Assembly: GCF_023155275.1 (NCBI RefSeq)
Contig: NZ_JALMUV010000016.1
Location: 78,648 to 142,647, forward strand
Source: Streptomyces rhizoryzae
GTDB taxonomy: Bacteria; Actinomycetota; Actinomycetes; Streptomycetales; Streptomycetaceae
Length of the DNA stretch: 64,000 nucleotides
Reading direction: 5' to 3'
Shown in pieces: positions 17,914 through 25,794 of the stretch (the stretch's first letter is position 1; every line of letters begins with the position of its first letter). The notes below the pieces were generated by a model. That model was not told where the DNA came from. It saw only the letters and a program-made list of their open reading frames with translations, and searched no databases. The position numbers and the translations under genes were made by a program.

Positions 17914-18683
17914 GCGTGCGGGTCATGGCCGCGGCGGCCAAGGTGCAGTGGAACACCAGCATCCGGGCCCCCGAACACATGGCGATCGTCATCACGGCGC
18001 CGATCATGTCCGTGATCTTCCTGTCCATCGTGCGCTACAACGACCGCGACGACCTCGTGGCCAACGCCGTCATCGGCACCGGCCTGTTCGGCATCTGGTT
18101 CGTGGCGGTGGACGTGGCCGGCGGCGTCATCCAGAACGAGCGGTGGATGTCCACCCTGGACCTCGTCCTGGCCGCGCCGCGCGCGTTCGGCCTGGTTGTC
18201 TGCGGCCGCATCCTGCCGGTGATGCTGATCGGTGCCTTCACACTGCTGGAGTCCTGGCTGGTGGCCACCGTGGGCTTCGGGGCACACCTGTCCGTGCGGC
18301 ACCCGGGGATCGCGCTGGCCGCCCTGCTGGTGACGTTGTTCGCCACCGCGTGCACGGCGACGATGCTGGCGACGTTCTTCGTGATCAGCCGCGACACGAC
18401 GATCTACCAGAACGCGCTGAGCTACCCCTTCTACATCCTCGGCGGCGTGGTGTTCCCGCTCTCCGCGCTGCCGGACTGGATACAACCCGCGGGGCGGGTG
18501 GTCTTCCTCTCCTGGTCGGCCGACCTGCTGCGCGACAGCCTGTCCGGCGACGAGGTCCAGGACGTGCTGCCGCGGCTGGGAGCGATCGCGGGCCTGGGCG
18601 CCCTCGCGCTGCTCCTCGGCATCTACCTCATCCGCAAAGCGGCGGAACGCGCCCGCCGCACCGGGACGGTGAGTCTGGCATGA
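17910..18683 (+). CDS. kasL: ABC-2 type permease KasL
   Basis: A 257-residue integral membrane protein with about six hydrophobic segments, starting around residues 22-42 (MAIVITAPIMSVIFLSIVRY). It belongs to the ABC-2 family with a GGVVFPLSALPDWIQP element before the last pair of helices. It overlaps kasK by 4 bp and kasM by 4 bp (ATGA both times), so KasK, KasL and KasM should be made in balanced amounts as a heteromeric exporter. Confidence 0.92.
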   Translation: MSVRVMAAAAKVQWNTSIRAPEHMAIVITAPIMSVIFLSIVRYNDRDDLVANAVIGTGLFGIWFVAVDVAGGVIQNERWMSTLDLVLAAPRAFGLVVCGRILPVMLIGAFTLLESWLVATVGFGAHLSVRHPGIALAALLVTLFATACTATMLATFFVISRDTTIYQNALSYPFYILGGVVFPLSALPDWIQPAGRVVFLSWSADLLRDSLSGDEVQDVLPRLGAIAGLGALALLLGIYLIRKAAERARRTGTVSLA

Positions 18684-19471
18684 CGGCGAAACAGGTCATC
18701 GGCCAAGCCGCCTTCGTGGGCTTCACCGAGTTCAAGCACGTGTACACCCTCAAGACCTGGCTGACGGGGTGGATGCTGCGCCTGGTCAGCCAGGTGGTCT
18801 TCTTCGGGCTGGTGGGAAAGATGGCCGGCGACCGGATCACCGCCGAGTACGTCCTGCTGGGCAACGTGGTCACGGTGATGGCGATCGAGGCCACGCTGGT
18901 GATCACCACGGCGGCGCTGGAACGGTTCCAGGGCACCTACCCCATGCTCGTCGCCTCGCCCACCAACATGGGGCTGGTGTACCTGGGGCGCGGCCTGCAC
19001 TGGGTGGTGGCCGGGCTGGGCAGTTCCGCCCTGGTCCTCGCGCTGGTGTGGGGCCTGTTCCGGCCCGACTGGAACTGGCGGGTCGCGGTGTTCGCCCTGC
19101 CGTGCCTGGCGCTGATCGGCATCAGCGCCTACGCCTACGGGGCGTTCCTCGCCGCGTGCTCGCTGCGCCACCACAAGTTCCGCTGGCTGTACCTCAACTT
19201 CGGTTTCACGCTCCTGATGACGTTCTGCGGCGCCAACGTTCCGCGGTCGTTCTGGCCGGCGCCGATCGAGTGGTTCACCGAGTTCCTGCCTCTTTCGCAC
19301 GGGCTCGCCGCGGTGCGCACGCTGGCGGCCGCCGGTCCGGTCTCCGAGGTCGTCGGCCAACTGGCGCTGGAGATCTGCGTCGCGGGACTCTGGGCGGTGC
19401 TGACGTTGGTGTTCTTCGAACGCATCGCGGGCAAGGGCCGCCGGGACGGGTCGCTGAACTTCACCTCGTGA
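18680..19471 (+). CDS. kasM: ABC-2 type permease KasM
   Basis: A 263-residue second permease of the exporter, with six predicted membrane spans and the pattern NVPRSFWPAPIEWFTEFLPLSHG equivalent to the conserved ABC-2 segment. It differs clearly from KasL, indicating a KasK2-L-M heterodimeric pore. It ends the kasKLM unit and is followed 66 bp later by a very strong hairpin. Confidence 0.92.
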   Translation: MTAKQVIGQAAFVGFTEFKHVYTLKTWLTGWMLRLVSQVVFFGLVGKMAGDRITAEYVLLGNVVTVMAIEATLVITTAALERFQGTYPMLVASPTNMGLVYLGRGLHWVVAGLGSSALVLALVWGLFRPDWNWRVAVFALPCLALIGISAYAYGAFLAACSLRHHKFRWLYLNFGFTLLMTFCGANVPRSFWPAPIEWFTEFLPLSHGLAAVRTLAAAGPVSEVVGQLALEICVAGLWAVLTLVFFERIAGKGRRDGSLNFTS

Positions 19472-19536
19472 CGGCTCGGCCACGGTGCCCGGCGGGCAGG
19501 CCGGGTACCACCGCGGACGAGCCCCGGGCGGCGTGC

Positions 19537-19590
19537 GCACGGGCCACGCCGCCCGGCCTGTGCGCACGGGCCGGGCGGCGTGGCCCGTGC
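19537..19590 (+). terminator. Strong hairpin terminator after kasM
   Basis: Two perfectly complementary 22-base arms (19537-19558 and 19569-19590) enclose a 10-base loop. The arms are almost all G/C. The hairpin lies 66 bp after the kasM stop and separates the exporter operon from kasN. There is no T-tract. Termination without one is usual for such stems in Streptomyces. Confidence 0.8.
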
Positions 19591-19809
19591 CGTCGCGCCA
19601 GGGCGCTCGGACAGGGCGCCTGCGGCCCCTCCCCGCGCGCCCGCACCGATTCTCCCGCGGCGACAGGCCGTCCGGTCATCCGCCCGACGATTGTCGCGGC
19701 TACCGGCACCGCCTTTTCCCGCGGCAATCCCTTTCCCCGGCAGAGGGATTCCGCCGCACCGCCCCGGCCAGACGTCTCCCGGGCGTGATCCCTGAACGAG
19801 AGGAATGCG

Positions 19810-20145
19810 GTGTACTCTCGCCAGGAGTCCTCTCCATGGAAGCATCTGAATGGTTCGCCGACCGTGAGGGTGCCGCGCCGGGAAGCGGAATTCATGGAAA
19901 CCGCCGGCGTCACTGCTTTTCGGGGCCGGGCATTTCCCCTCCCCGCCTTCGACCACCTCCTTTCCGACGGCGTGCCGAAAGGCCGGCCGAGCCCGGACCC
20001 GGCGACATCATCGCCGCAGTCGGCGAGGCTGTGCGGCGCCCGCACACCGGGCCGCACGAACGATCACCAAGACCACCGGGCAGGGGCCGTTCCCCGCGCC
20101 GCCTCCGCCCGGCCCCACTCCCCTGAAAGGAAAACGGCCCGATGA
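19810..20145 (+). CDS. Possible small ORF upstream of kasN
   Basis: A 111-codon frame starting at GTG 19810 has a GAGAGGAAT ribosome-site-like stretch, and its stop overlaps the kasN start as ATGA. The product has no recognisable domain, and codon third positions are less G/C-rich than in the neighbours. Published descriptions of this locus place no gene between kasM and kasN. It could be a leader ORF coupling translation of kasN, or chance. The rest of 19591-20141 looks regulatory. Confidence 0.25.
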   Translation: MYSRQESSPWKHLNGSPTVRVPRREAEFMETAGVTAFRGRAFPLPAFDHLLSDGVPKGRPSPDPATSSPQSARLCGARTPGRTNDHQDHRAGAVPRAASARPHSPERKTAR

Positions 20146-21293
20146 GCCGCAACATCCGTGTGGACGTGGCAGTGGTGGGCGACGGCCTGATCGGCATGTC
20201 GACCGCCCTTCATCTGCACCGCAGGTATCTGTCCGCCGCGGTCATCGGTGGGACGCCGCAAGGGCGTGCGTCCACCGCGGCCGCGGGAATGCTCACCCCG
20301 GCGTGCGAGTACGACCCTTGGATGCCGCAGGAGTTCTACGAGTTACTGCACAAGGGGCTCGACTACTACCCCGAGTTCCTTTCCGCCTTCGGCTTCGCTC
20401 CCGAGACGGTCGGATACCGCCCCACCGATTTCACGCTGCTGGACCTCGTGGAACGCCCGGACAGCCTCCGGTCCCGGACGGAGTGGATGGACAAGTACGG
20501 CATCGACCACAGGTGGCTCAGCGCCGCGGAGGTCTGCGAGGTGGAGCCGCAGCTGTCCCCCAGGGCCTTCCGCGGGGCCATCCGCATCACGGGCGAGGCG
20601 GTGGTCAACCCGCGGGCCCTGCTCCAGGCGATGACGGAGTGGGTGACCGAGGAGGGCAGTCAGGTGCTCGGCGGCGGCCTGGCCGGGGTCGGCGACGAGC
20701 GGGGCCGGCTGCGCCTGACGACCGGCGGGGGCGACACGGTCGTCGCCGACCAGGTGGTCATCGCCGCGGGCGCCTGGAGCGACCGGGTGGGCCGCGCGTT
20801 CGGCCTGGACATCCCCGTCTGCCCGGTGAAAGGGCAGATCGTACGGCTCTCCGGCCCGCCCGGACTTCTGAACTCCGTGGTGTTCATGCCCAGCGGCGGA
20901 TGCGGGTCGATCGTCTCCCGGTCGCCCGGCGAGTACATCGTGGGCACCAGCGAGGAGTACCTGAGGCCGGAGGCGGACAACACGGCCGGTGTGGTCGGTG
21001 CCGTCCTCGGCCGGCTGTGCTCCGTCGTCCCCGAGGCCGCGGAGTGGCGCATCGAGGAGATGTGGAGCGGCTTCCGCCCCATGACCTCGGACGAACTGCC
21101 CGTCATCTCCCGCGCCGACGACCCCAGGATCGTGGTGGCGACCGGGCATCACCGCAACGGGGTGCTGCTGACCCCGGTCACGGGCCGGCTCGTGGCGGCA
21201 CTGGTCGACGACGAGGCCCCCGGGCTGAGCCTGGACCGCTTCCGCTACGGGCGTCCGCTGCGCCCGCACACCCGATTCGCCACCAAGTACTGA
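20142..21293 (+). CDS. kasN: FAD-dependent amino acid oxidase KasN (DAO/glycine oxidase type)
   Basis: A 383-residue DAO-fold flavoenzyme. The Rossmann motif is VVGDGLIGMSTALHLHRR (about 11-28), TAAAGMLTPACEY is the isoalloxazine-contacting segment (about 45-57), VVIAAGAWSDRVG lies near 203-215, and the C-terminal ATGHHRNGVLLTPVTGRLVA is the characteristic flavin loop. Kasugamycin carries a two-carbon imino-acetic side chain derived from glycine. KasN is the natural candidate to oxidise glycine to the imine used for it, but that role is inferred. It is coupled to kasO 17 bp downstream. KasT is reported to bind upstream of kasN. Confidence 0.92.
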   Translation: MSRNIRVDVAVVGDGLIGMSTALHLHRRYLSAAVIGGTPQGRASTAAAGMLTPACEYDPWMPQEFYELLHKGLDYYPEFLSAFGFAPETVGYRPTDFTLLDLVERPDSLRSRTEWMDKYGIDHRWLSAAEVCEVEPQLSPRAFRGAIRITGEAVVNPRALLQAMTEWVTEEGSQVLGGGLAGVGDERGRLRLTTGGGDTVVADQVVIAAGAWSDRVGRAFGLDIPVCPVKGQIVRLSGPPGLLNSVVFMPSGGCGSIVSRSPGEYIVGTSEEYLRPEADNTAGVVGAVLGRLCSVVPEAAEWRIEEMWSGFRPMTSDELPVISRADDPRIVVATGHHRNGVLLTPVTGRLVAALVDDEAPGLSLDRFRYGRPLRPHTRFATKY

Positions 21294-21310
21294 CGGGCCC
21301 GGAGGTTCCC

Positions 21311-21874
21311 ATGAAGTCCTTCACGATCCGTGCGGCGCGGCCGCACGCGGACGAGACGACGGCCCTCCTCGACTGGAGCGCCACCCGCCTCGACGAGCTG
21401 GAACGCTGGGCCATCCGCCGCCAGGTGCGCGTTCCCCGGCCGATCCTGGCCGACGTACGGCGCCGGTACGCGGAGCACGACGGCGGTGCGCCGGCGCCGG
21501 TGCCGCCCGTCCGGGACCGGGAACCGGACCCCGTCCCCGCCGCGCAGGCCCCCGAAGCCGCCCTGCTGGCCGCGCTGGAGAGGGATCTGCTGATGTACGC
21601 GGCGTCCCTGGCCGAGGGGCGCGTCGACGATCTGACGGTGACGACGATGCCGGGTATCCCCGCGGCGTTCTACGCTCCGGAGAGCCGCCGGTTGTTCCTG
21701 CCCGGATGGCTGGTGGAGACGGTCCCGGACCGTCTCTTCGCGCCGACGGCGCTGTTCCCGGAGCCGCCGCCGGCCACCGTCTCGTGGCTGTTCTTCCAGA
21801 GCCTGGTCCTCACGCCGCCGTCCGTGCCGTCCGGTCCGACGGCCCATGTCCTGGGGATCCGGGAGTCGGACTGA
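21311..21874 (+). CDS. kasO: Kasugamycin cluster protein KasO, unknown function
   Basis: A 187-residue soluble protein preceded by GGAGGT and following kasN closely, so the two form a bicistron. No catalytic motif is recognised. It has a Pro/Ala-rich middle (about 62-82), and a C-terminal half with FYAPESRRLFLPGWLVETVPD and a Pro-rich SWLFFQSLVLTPPSVPSG. Constant pairing with KasN suggests a partner or accessory role in the imino-acetate step, but the sequence does not show one. Confidence 0.8.
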   Translation: MKSFTIRAARPHADETTALLDWSATRLDELERWAIRRQVRVPRPILADVRRRYAEHDGGAPAPVPPVRDREPDPVPAAQAPEAALLAALERDLLMYAASLAEGRVDDLTVTTMPGIPAAFYAPESRRLFLPGWLVETVPDRLFAPTALFPEPPPATVSWLFFQSLVLTPPSVPSGPTAHVLGIRESD

Positions 21875-21887
21875 GACCGGACGGTCA

Positions 21888-21915
21888 CCGGCCGGGGCGG
21901 CGTCCCCCCGGCCGG
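21888..21915. terminator. Bidirectional hairpin between kasO and kasP
   Basis: Arms CCGGCCGGGG (21888-21897) and CCCCGGCCGG (21906-21915) are perfectly complementary with an 8-base loop. The hairpin sits in the 49-bp gap between the convergent kasO and kasP stops and can terminate both transcripts. Confidence 0.7.
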
Positions 21916-21923
21916 GCGCGCGG

Positions 21924-22868
21924 TCAGCCGGGGAGGCGCAGCCCCGCCAGGGCGGCCACCTCGGCCAGCTCGTCGAGCAGTGCCAGATCGAGGGGATTGT
22001 TGATCTGCGCGTAGCAGCGTTCGGCACCGGCGTCCCGGTAGGCCCGCAGGACCTCGGCCACCTGCTCCGGTGACCCCACCGCGCCGAAGCCCGCGATCTC
22101 CGCGGCCGGTTCACCGGTGTCCGCCACCCGCCGCGCCAGCGCGGCCCGGTCGCGGCCGGGGCACAGGACGAGGGAGGCGGACACGGTGATCTCCCCGGGT
22201 TCGCGTCCCGCCTCCGCAGCGGCCGCCGCTACCCGCCCGGCAGCCGCCCGCACCTGCTCCGGAGTGGTGAACGGAACATTGAACTCATCGGCGTACCGCG
22301 CGGCGAGACGCGGCGTCCACCGCTTGCCGAGGCCGCCGACGATGAGCGGCGGATGCGGCGTCCGGACCGGCCGGGGCAGTGCCGGACAGCGGTCGAGGCG
22401 GAGGTGCCGCCCCTGGTAGGAGACTTCCGCTCCGGGGGCGGCCGTCCACAGGCGCCGGATCACCTCCAGCGTTTCCTCGAGCCGGGAGAACCGCTCCGTG
22501 ACGGAGGGGAAGGGGATGCCGTACGCCTGGTGCTCGCGTTCGTACCAGGCCGCTCCCACGCCCAGTTCGAGACGGCCGCCACTCATCGCGTCCACCTGTC
22601 CGGCCATCAGCGCGAGGACGGGGGCGTGGTGGAACGTCGCGGCCGACATCAACGTGCCCAGCCGCATGCGGTGCGTGTCCCGGGCCAGGCCGGCCAGCAG
22701 CGTCCAGGCGTGCAGGGGACCGGGGCCGGGGTCGCCGTCGCCGATGCGGACCAGGTGGTCGCTGGTCATGAGGGCCTCGAAGCCGAGGGCCTCCGCACGG
22801 CGCGCGAACGTGCTCACCGCGTCGTAGGTGGTGCCCTGCTGGGGTTCGACGAGCAGACGGAGAGTCAT
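21924..22868 (-). CDS. kasP: LLM-class (F420/FMN-dependent) oxidoreductase KasP
   Basis: A 314-residue luciferase-like TIM-barrel enzyme. Markers are GFEALMTSDHLVRI (about 28-41), RMRLGTLMSAATFHHAPVLA (about 68-87), SGGRLELGVGAAWYEREHQAYG, and the VGGLGKRWTPRLAARYADEFN flavin-site segment. Published annotation likens it to F420-dependent reductases. It is expressed leftward with kasQ, opposite to the rest of the cluster. Kasugamine is a 2,3,4,6-tetradeoxy sugar, so KasP is a good candidate for reducing the unsaturated keto-sugar made by KasR. Cofactor (F420 or FMN) is not settled by sequence. Confidence 0.9.
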   Translation of the reverse strand: MTLRLLVEPQQGTTYDAVSTFARRAEALGFEALMTSDHLVRIGDGDPGPGPLHAWTLLAGLARDTHRMRLGTLMSAATFHHAPVLALMAGQVDAMSGGRLELGVGAAWYEREHQAYGIPFPSVTERFSRLEETLEVIRRLWTAAPGAEVSYQGRHLRLDRCPALPRPVRTPHPPLIVGGLGKRWTPRLAARYADEFNVPFTTPEQVRAAAGRVAAAAAEAGREPGEITVSASLVLCPGRDRAALARRVADTGEPAAEIAGFGAVGSPEQVAEVLRAYRDAGAERCYAQINNPLDLALLDELAEVAALAGLRLPG

Positions 22869-22947
22869 ACCTCGTTGCCTTTCCTCGTGGGTGGTCCAGG
22901 CATGTGGGTCAGGCCGGGACGTGCGGGGCGTGCCGGGCCGGGCTCCC

Positions 22948-24102
22948 TCACCGGCTCATCCGGAGGCCGGCCGGCTCGTCGGGGGAGCACGGCCAGCGTT
23001 CGCGCAGCGCCGCCAGACACCGTGCCGCTGCGTCCCCGTTGCCGTAGCAGGTGATGCCCGGACGCCGCATCGCCTCGTATGCCCGAGGGTCGTCGAGCAG
23101 CCGGCCGACCTCTTTGACGATGAGCGCCGGATCGGTGCCCACCAGCCGGGCGCAGCCCGCCGCGACGCCTTCGGGCCGCTCCGTGCGGTCCCGCAGCACC
23201 AGCACGGGCGTCCCCAGCGTCGGCGCCTCTTCCTGCACCCCGCCGCTGTCGGTGAGGACCAGCGTGGCCCGGTGCATCAGGTGGATGAATTCGGCATAGC
23301 GCAGCGGTTCGCAGAGCAACACCTGGGCGAAGGAGGAGAGATGCCGGTGGAAGACGCGACGGACATCCGGATTGGGGTGGAGCGGGATGACGCACCGCAG
23401 TGCGGGCCGGGCGCGGCACAGTTCCGCCACGGCGGCGGCCACCCGGGCCATGGGAGCGCCCCATGATTCCCGGCGATGCATGGTCAGAAGAAGGGTCGGG
23501 TGGCCTTCGGCGAACGGCACGGACGGGTGATACGCAGCTCGGCCGGGGTGGGCCAGCACCAGGTGCAGGGCGTCGATCACCGTGTTCCCGGTGACGTACA
23601 CGTCGTCCGAGGGCACCCCTTCGGCGAGCAGGTTCGCCGCGGCACCGGCGGTGGCGGCGAAGTGCAGAGCGGCGAGCGGGGTGATCAGCCGCCGGTTGAT
23701 CTCCTCGGGGAACGGCTCGAACCGGTCCTCGGTGCGCAGGCCGGCCTCCACGTGGGCGACGGGTATGCGCTCGCAGGCCGCGGTGTAGGCGGCCGCGAAC
23801 GCGGTCGTGGTGTCCCCCTGTACCACGACGACGTCGACACGTTCGTCGAGCAGGGGTTTCCTCAGTTCGTGGATGATGCGGCTCGCCATGGTGGTGAGCC
23901 TTTGCCCCGGGCGCATGATGCCGAGGTTGTGCCGCGGACGAAGGCCGAAGAGGCCGTTGATTTCGTCGAGCATGTCCCGGTGCTGTCCGGTGGTGATGAC
24001 GACGGGCTCGACGCCGGAAGCGGCGTCGAGCGCCAGCACCAGCGGTGCGAGTTTGATGGCTTCGGGGCGAGTTCCGTAGACGATCCCCACGCGCAGGGGC
24101 AT
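22948..24102 (-). CDS. kasQ: UDP-N-acetylglucosamine 2-epimerase KasQ (non-hydrolysing)
   Basis: A 384-residue GT-B-fold epimerase of the WecB type that converts UDP-GlcNAc to UDP-ManNAc. It has the opening VGIVYGTRPEAIKLAPLVLA, the VQGDTTTAFA motif (about 95-104), HVEAGLRTEDRFEPFPEEINR (about 116-136), the HRRESWG substrate segment, and DSGGVQEEAPTLGTPVLVLR. Epimerisation sets the 2-amino configuration of kasugamine, making this the entry step to the sugar. The ATG is preceded by AGAAGGA. It is followed by kasP 79 bp downstream. Confidence 0.94.
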   Translation of the reverse strand: MPLRVGIVYGTRPEAIKLAPLVLALDAASGVEPVVITTGQHRDMLDEINGLFGLRPRHNLGIMRPGQRLTTMASRIIHELRKPLLDERVDVVVVQGDTTTAFAAAYTAACERIPVAHVEAGLRTEDRFEPFPEEINRRLITPLAALHFAATAGAAANLLAEGVPSDDVYVTGNTVIDALHLVLAHPGRAAYHPSVPFAEGHPTLLLTMHRRESWGAPMARVAAAVAELCRARPALRCVIPLHPNPDVRRVFHRHLSSFAQVLLCEPLRYAEFIHLMHRATLVLTDSGGVQEEAPTLGTPVLVLRDRTERPEGVAAGCARLVGTDPALIVKEVGRLLDDPRAYEAMRRPGITCYGNGDAAARCLAALRERWPCSPDEPAGLRMSR

Positions 24103-24582
24103 GTGTTCCTTCTCTCCGGCGCCGAACAGCGCAATGCTGAACGGGAAGTCGGCTTACAGTTCGCTGAGACTTTCGGCCTGAAGTGACCTGCAAAGGATTC
24201 CCTGGAATTTCCCGTCAACCGGCTGATTCCTCTTTGCCGATGGGGTGCCGAGCGGGTGAATGGCCGAGTGATACGGCCCATAACCGCACCGGCATGCGCA
24301 TGCCTTGTCCGGTAAGGGCCGGCAGGTCGGGATCTGGTTAGCTTCACACACACCCGGTGTTCGGTCAACGAACCGTCAAAACCCCGATCGTTGGCCCTTG
24401 CGCGACGCTCTGCCCGCTGTGCTAGCGTGCGGCGCAGCCCGGCTGGGATACCCGAGTCGATATCCGCCGGTGAGCGATTGACGAACGGCACGTTCTTTCT
24501 CAGGTCTGTCATGACTGTCCGACACGCACCCCGTTTCCGTGGGTGCGTGAACAATCTCGGAAAAGGGAGATCGGGGGCCCGT
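24103..24582. promoter_or_regulatory. Divergent kasQ-kasR promoter region
   Basis: A 480-bp, relatively A/T-richer intergenic region separating the divergent kasPQ and kasR-kasA units. KasT is reported to bind here in S. kasugaensis. A short dyad GTTCG-N5-CGAAC is visible at 24359-24373, and an everted GAACGGCACGTTC lies at 24483-24495. Neither has the 9-11-9 spacing of the kasJ site, so the actual operator was not pinned down. Confidence 0.55.
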
Positions 24583-25794
24583 GTGAACCATGCCATGCAC
24601 ATCGTTCCGGCTGCCGGAGGAGATTCACTCCTTTCGTTCGGCCGCCCTGTCTATGACGAACGCGAGGTGGCGGCCGTCGTAGCCGCCCTGGGGTCCGGGG
24701 ACTTGGCCACGGGGGCCATCACCAGGGAATTCGAGACCGAATTCGCTGAGTCTTTCGGCTTCGCACACGCACGCGCGGTGACGTCCGGCAGCACCGCGAA
24801 CCTCCTGGCCGTCGCGGCCATGCTCGAACTCGGCCGGGCCCGGCCGGGGGACCGGGTCGTGGTGTCCGGCGCGACCTTCGTCAGCGCGGTCAGTCCGGTC
24901 GCCCAACTCGGCCTGGTCCCGGTGTTCGTCGACGTGGCCGCCGACGACGTCAACACCGACCTCGACCTGGTCGAGCAGGCCGTCGTCGAACACGGCGCAC
25001 GCGGCGTTCTGCTGCCGCACACCCTCGGCCAGGCGCTGCCGATGGACCGCCTCGCCGGGATCAAGCGCCGCCACGGTGTCTTCGTCATCGAGGACTGCTG
25101 CGAGTCGTTGGGGGCCGCCGACGGAACAACCCCGGTGGGCGCCGCCGCCGACGTGGCGACCTTCAGCTTCTACGCCGGCCATCACCTCACCATGGGGGAG
25201 GGCGGCGTGGCGGCCGGGCACTCCGCGGAGATCGATGCTGTCCTGCGCAGCCTGCGTGCCTTCGGCCGGAACCCGGACTACCGTCTCGGACGCTTCGCTC
25301 ACCCGGTCGGCGACCGCCCCCTGGCTCCGGAGGAGCGGTACATCCACCTCAGGCTGGGCTACAACGCCAAAATCACCGATTTCCAGGCCGCGTTCGGCCG
25401 GGTGCAGCTCACGCGCCACAGGGAACTTGCCCAGCAGCGACGGGAGTTGGCCGCCGGCCTCTCCGCGGTGCTCCGCGAGTTCGGCTGGACCGTGCTGGGC
25501 GATCCGGTCGCGCCGGGCGCCTCCCCGTTCGCGGTGCCGGCCCTCCTGCCGGACGGCCTGCCGCTCACCCGCGCCGTCGAGGTACTGCTGGAGCACGGCA
25601 TCGACCCCCGCGGGTTCCTCGGCGCCTCCCAGGCCCACCAGCCCTGCTTCGACGGCGTGCCCACCGTTCTCCACGAGCCGTACGTCCACACGCGCACGCT
25701 GGCCGAGCGCGGGCTGCTCCTGGGCTGCCCGCCCCGCACCGACCACGCCGCGGCCCTCAAGGCGCTGCGCGGAGCCCTGGAGGCGCTGTCATGA
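24583..25794 (+). CDS. kasR: PLP-dependent sugar 3-dehydratase KasR (DegT/StrS fold, Lys replaced by His)
   Basis: A 403-residue member of the DegT/DnrJ/EryC1/StrS fold. The cofactor phosphate loop SGST is at 68-71 and the pyridine-pairing Asp in IEDCCE is Asp171. At the position of the internal-aldimine lysine the sequence reads FYAGHHLTMGEGG (His200/His201). This is the signature of dehydratases such as E1 (AscC/RfbH) and ColD, not aminotransferases. The four [2Fe-2S] cysteines of E1 are absent: residues 225-250 hold no Cys. It probably removes C3-OH from the 4-keto-6-deoxy sugar. GTG 24583 is preferred for ribosome-site spacing; ATG 24595 is possible. It overlaps kasA by ATGA. Confidence 0.9.
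   Translation: MNHAMHIVPAAGGDSLLSFGRPVYDEREVAAVVAALGSGDLATGAITREFETEFAESFGFAHARAVTSGSTANLLAVAAMLELGRARPGDRVVVSGATFVSAVSPVAQLGLVPVFVDVAADDVNTDLDLVEQAVVEHGARGVLLPHTLGQALPMDRLAGIKRRHGVFVIEDCCESLGAADGTTPVGAAADVATFSFYAGHHLTMGEGGVAAGHSAEIDAVLRSLRAFGRNPDYRLGRFAHPVGDRPLAPEERYIHLRLGYNAKITDFQAAFGRVQLTRHRELAQQRRELAAGLSAVLREFGWTVLGDPVAPGASPFAVPALLPDGLPLTRAVEVLLEHGIDPRGFLGASQAHQPCFDGVPTVLHEPYVHTRTLAERGLLLGCPPRTDHAAALKALRGALEALS

Noticed and set aside
19537..19590. Perfect 22-bp inverted repeat as an IS end or attachment site
   Set aside because: The arms are adjacent with a 10-base loop and placed just behind kasM, which fits a transcription terminator better than element ends.
24583..25794. kasR as an ordinary sugar aminotransferase
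   Set aside because: The Schiff-base Lys is replaced by His in FYAGHHLTMGEGG, the dehydratase signature. Amination is better assigned to KasC.
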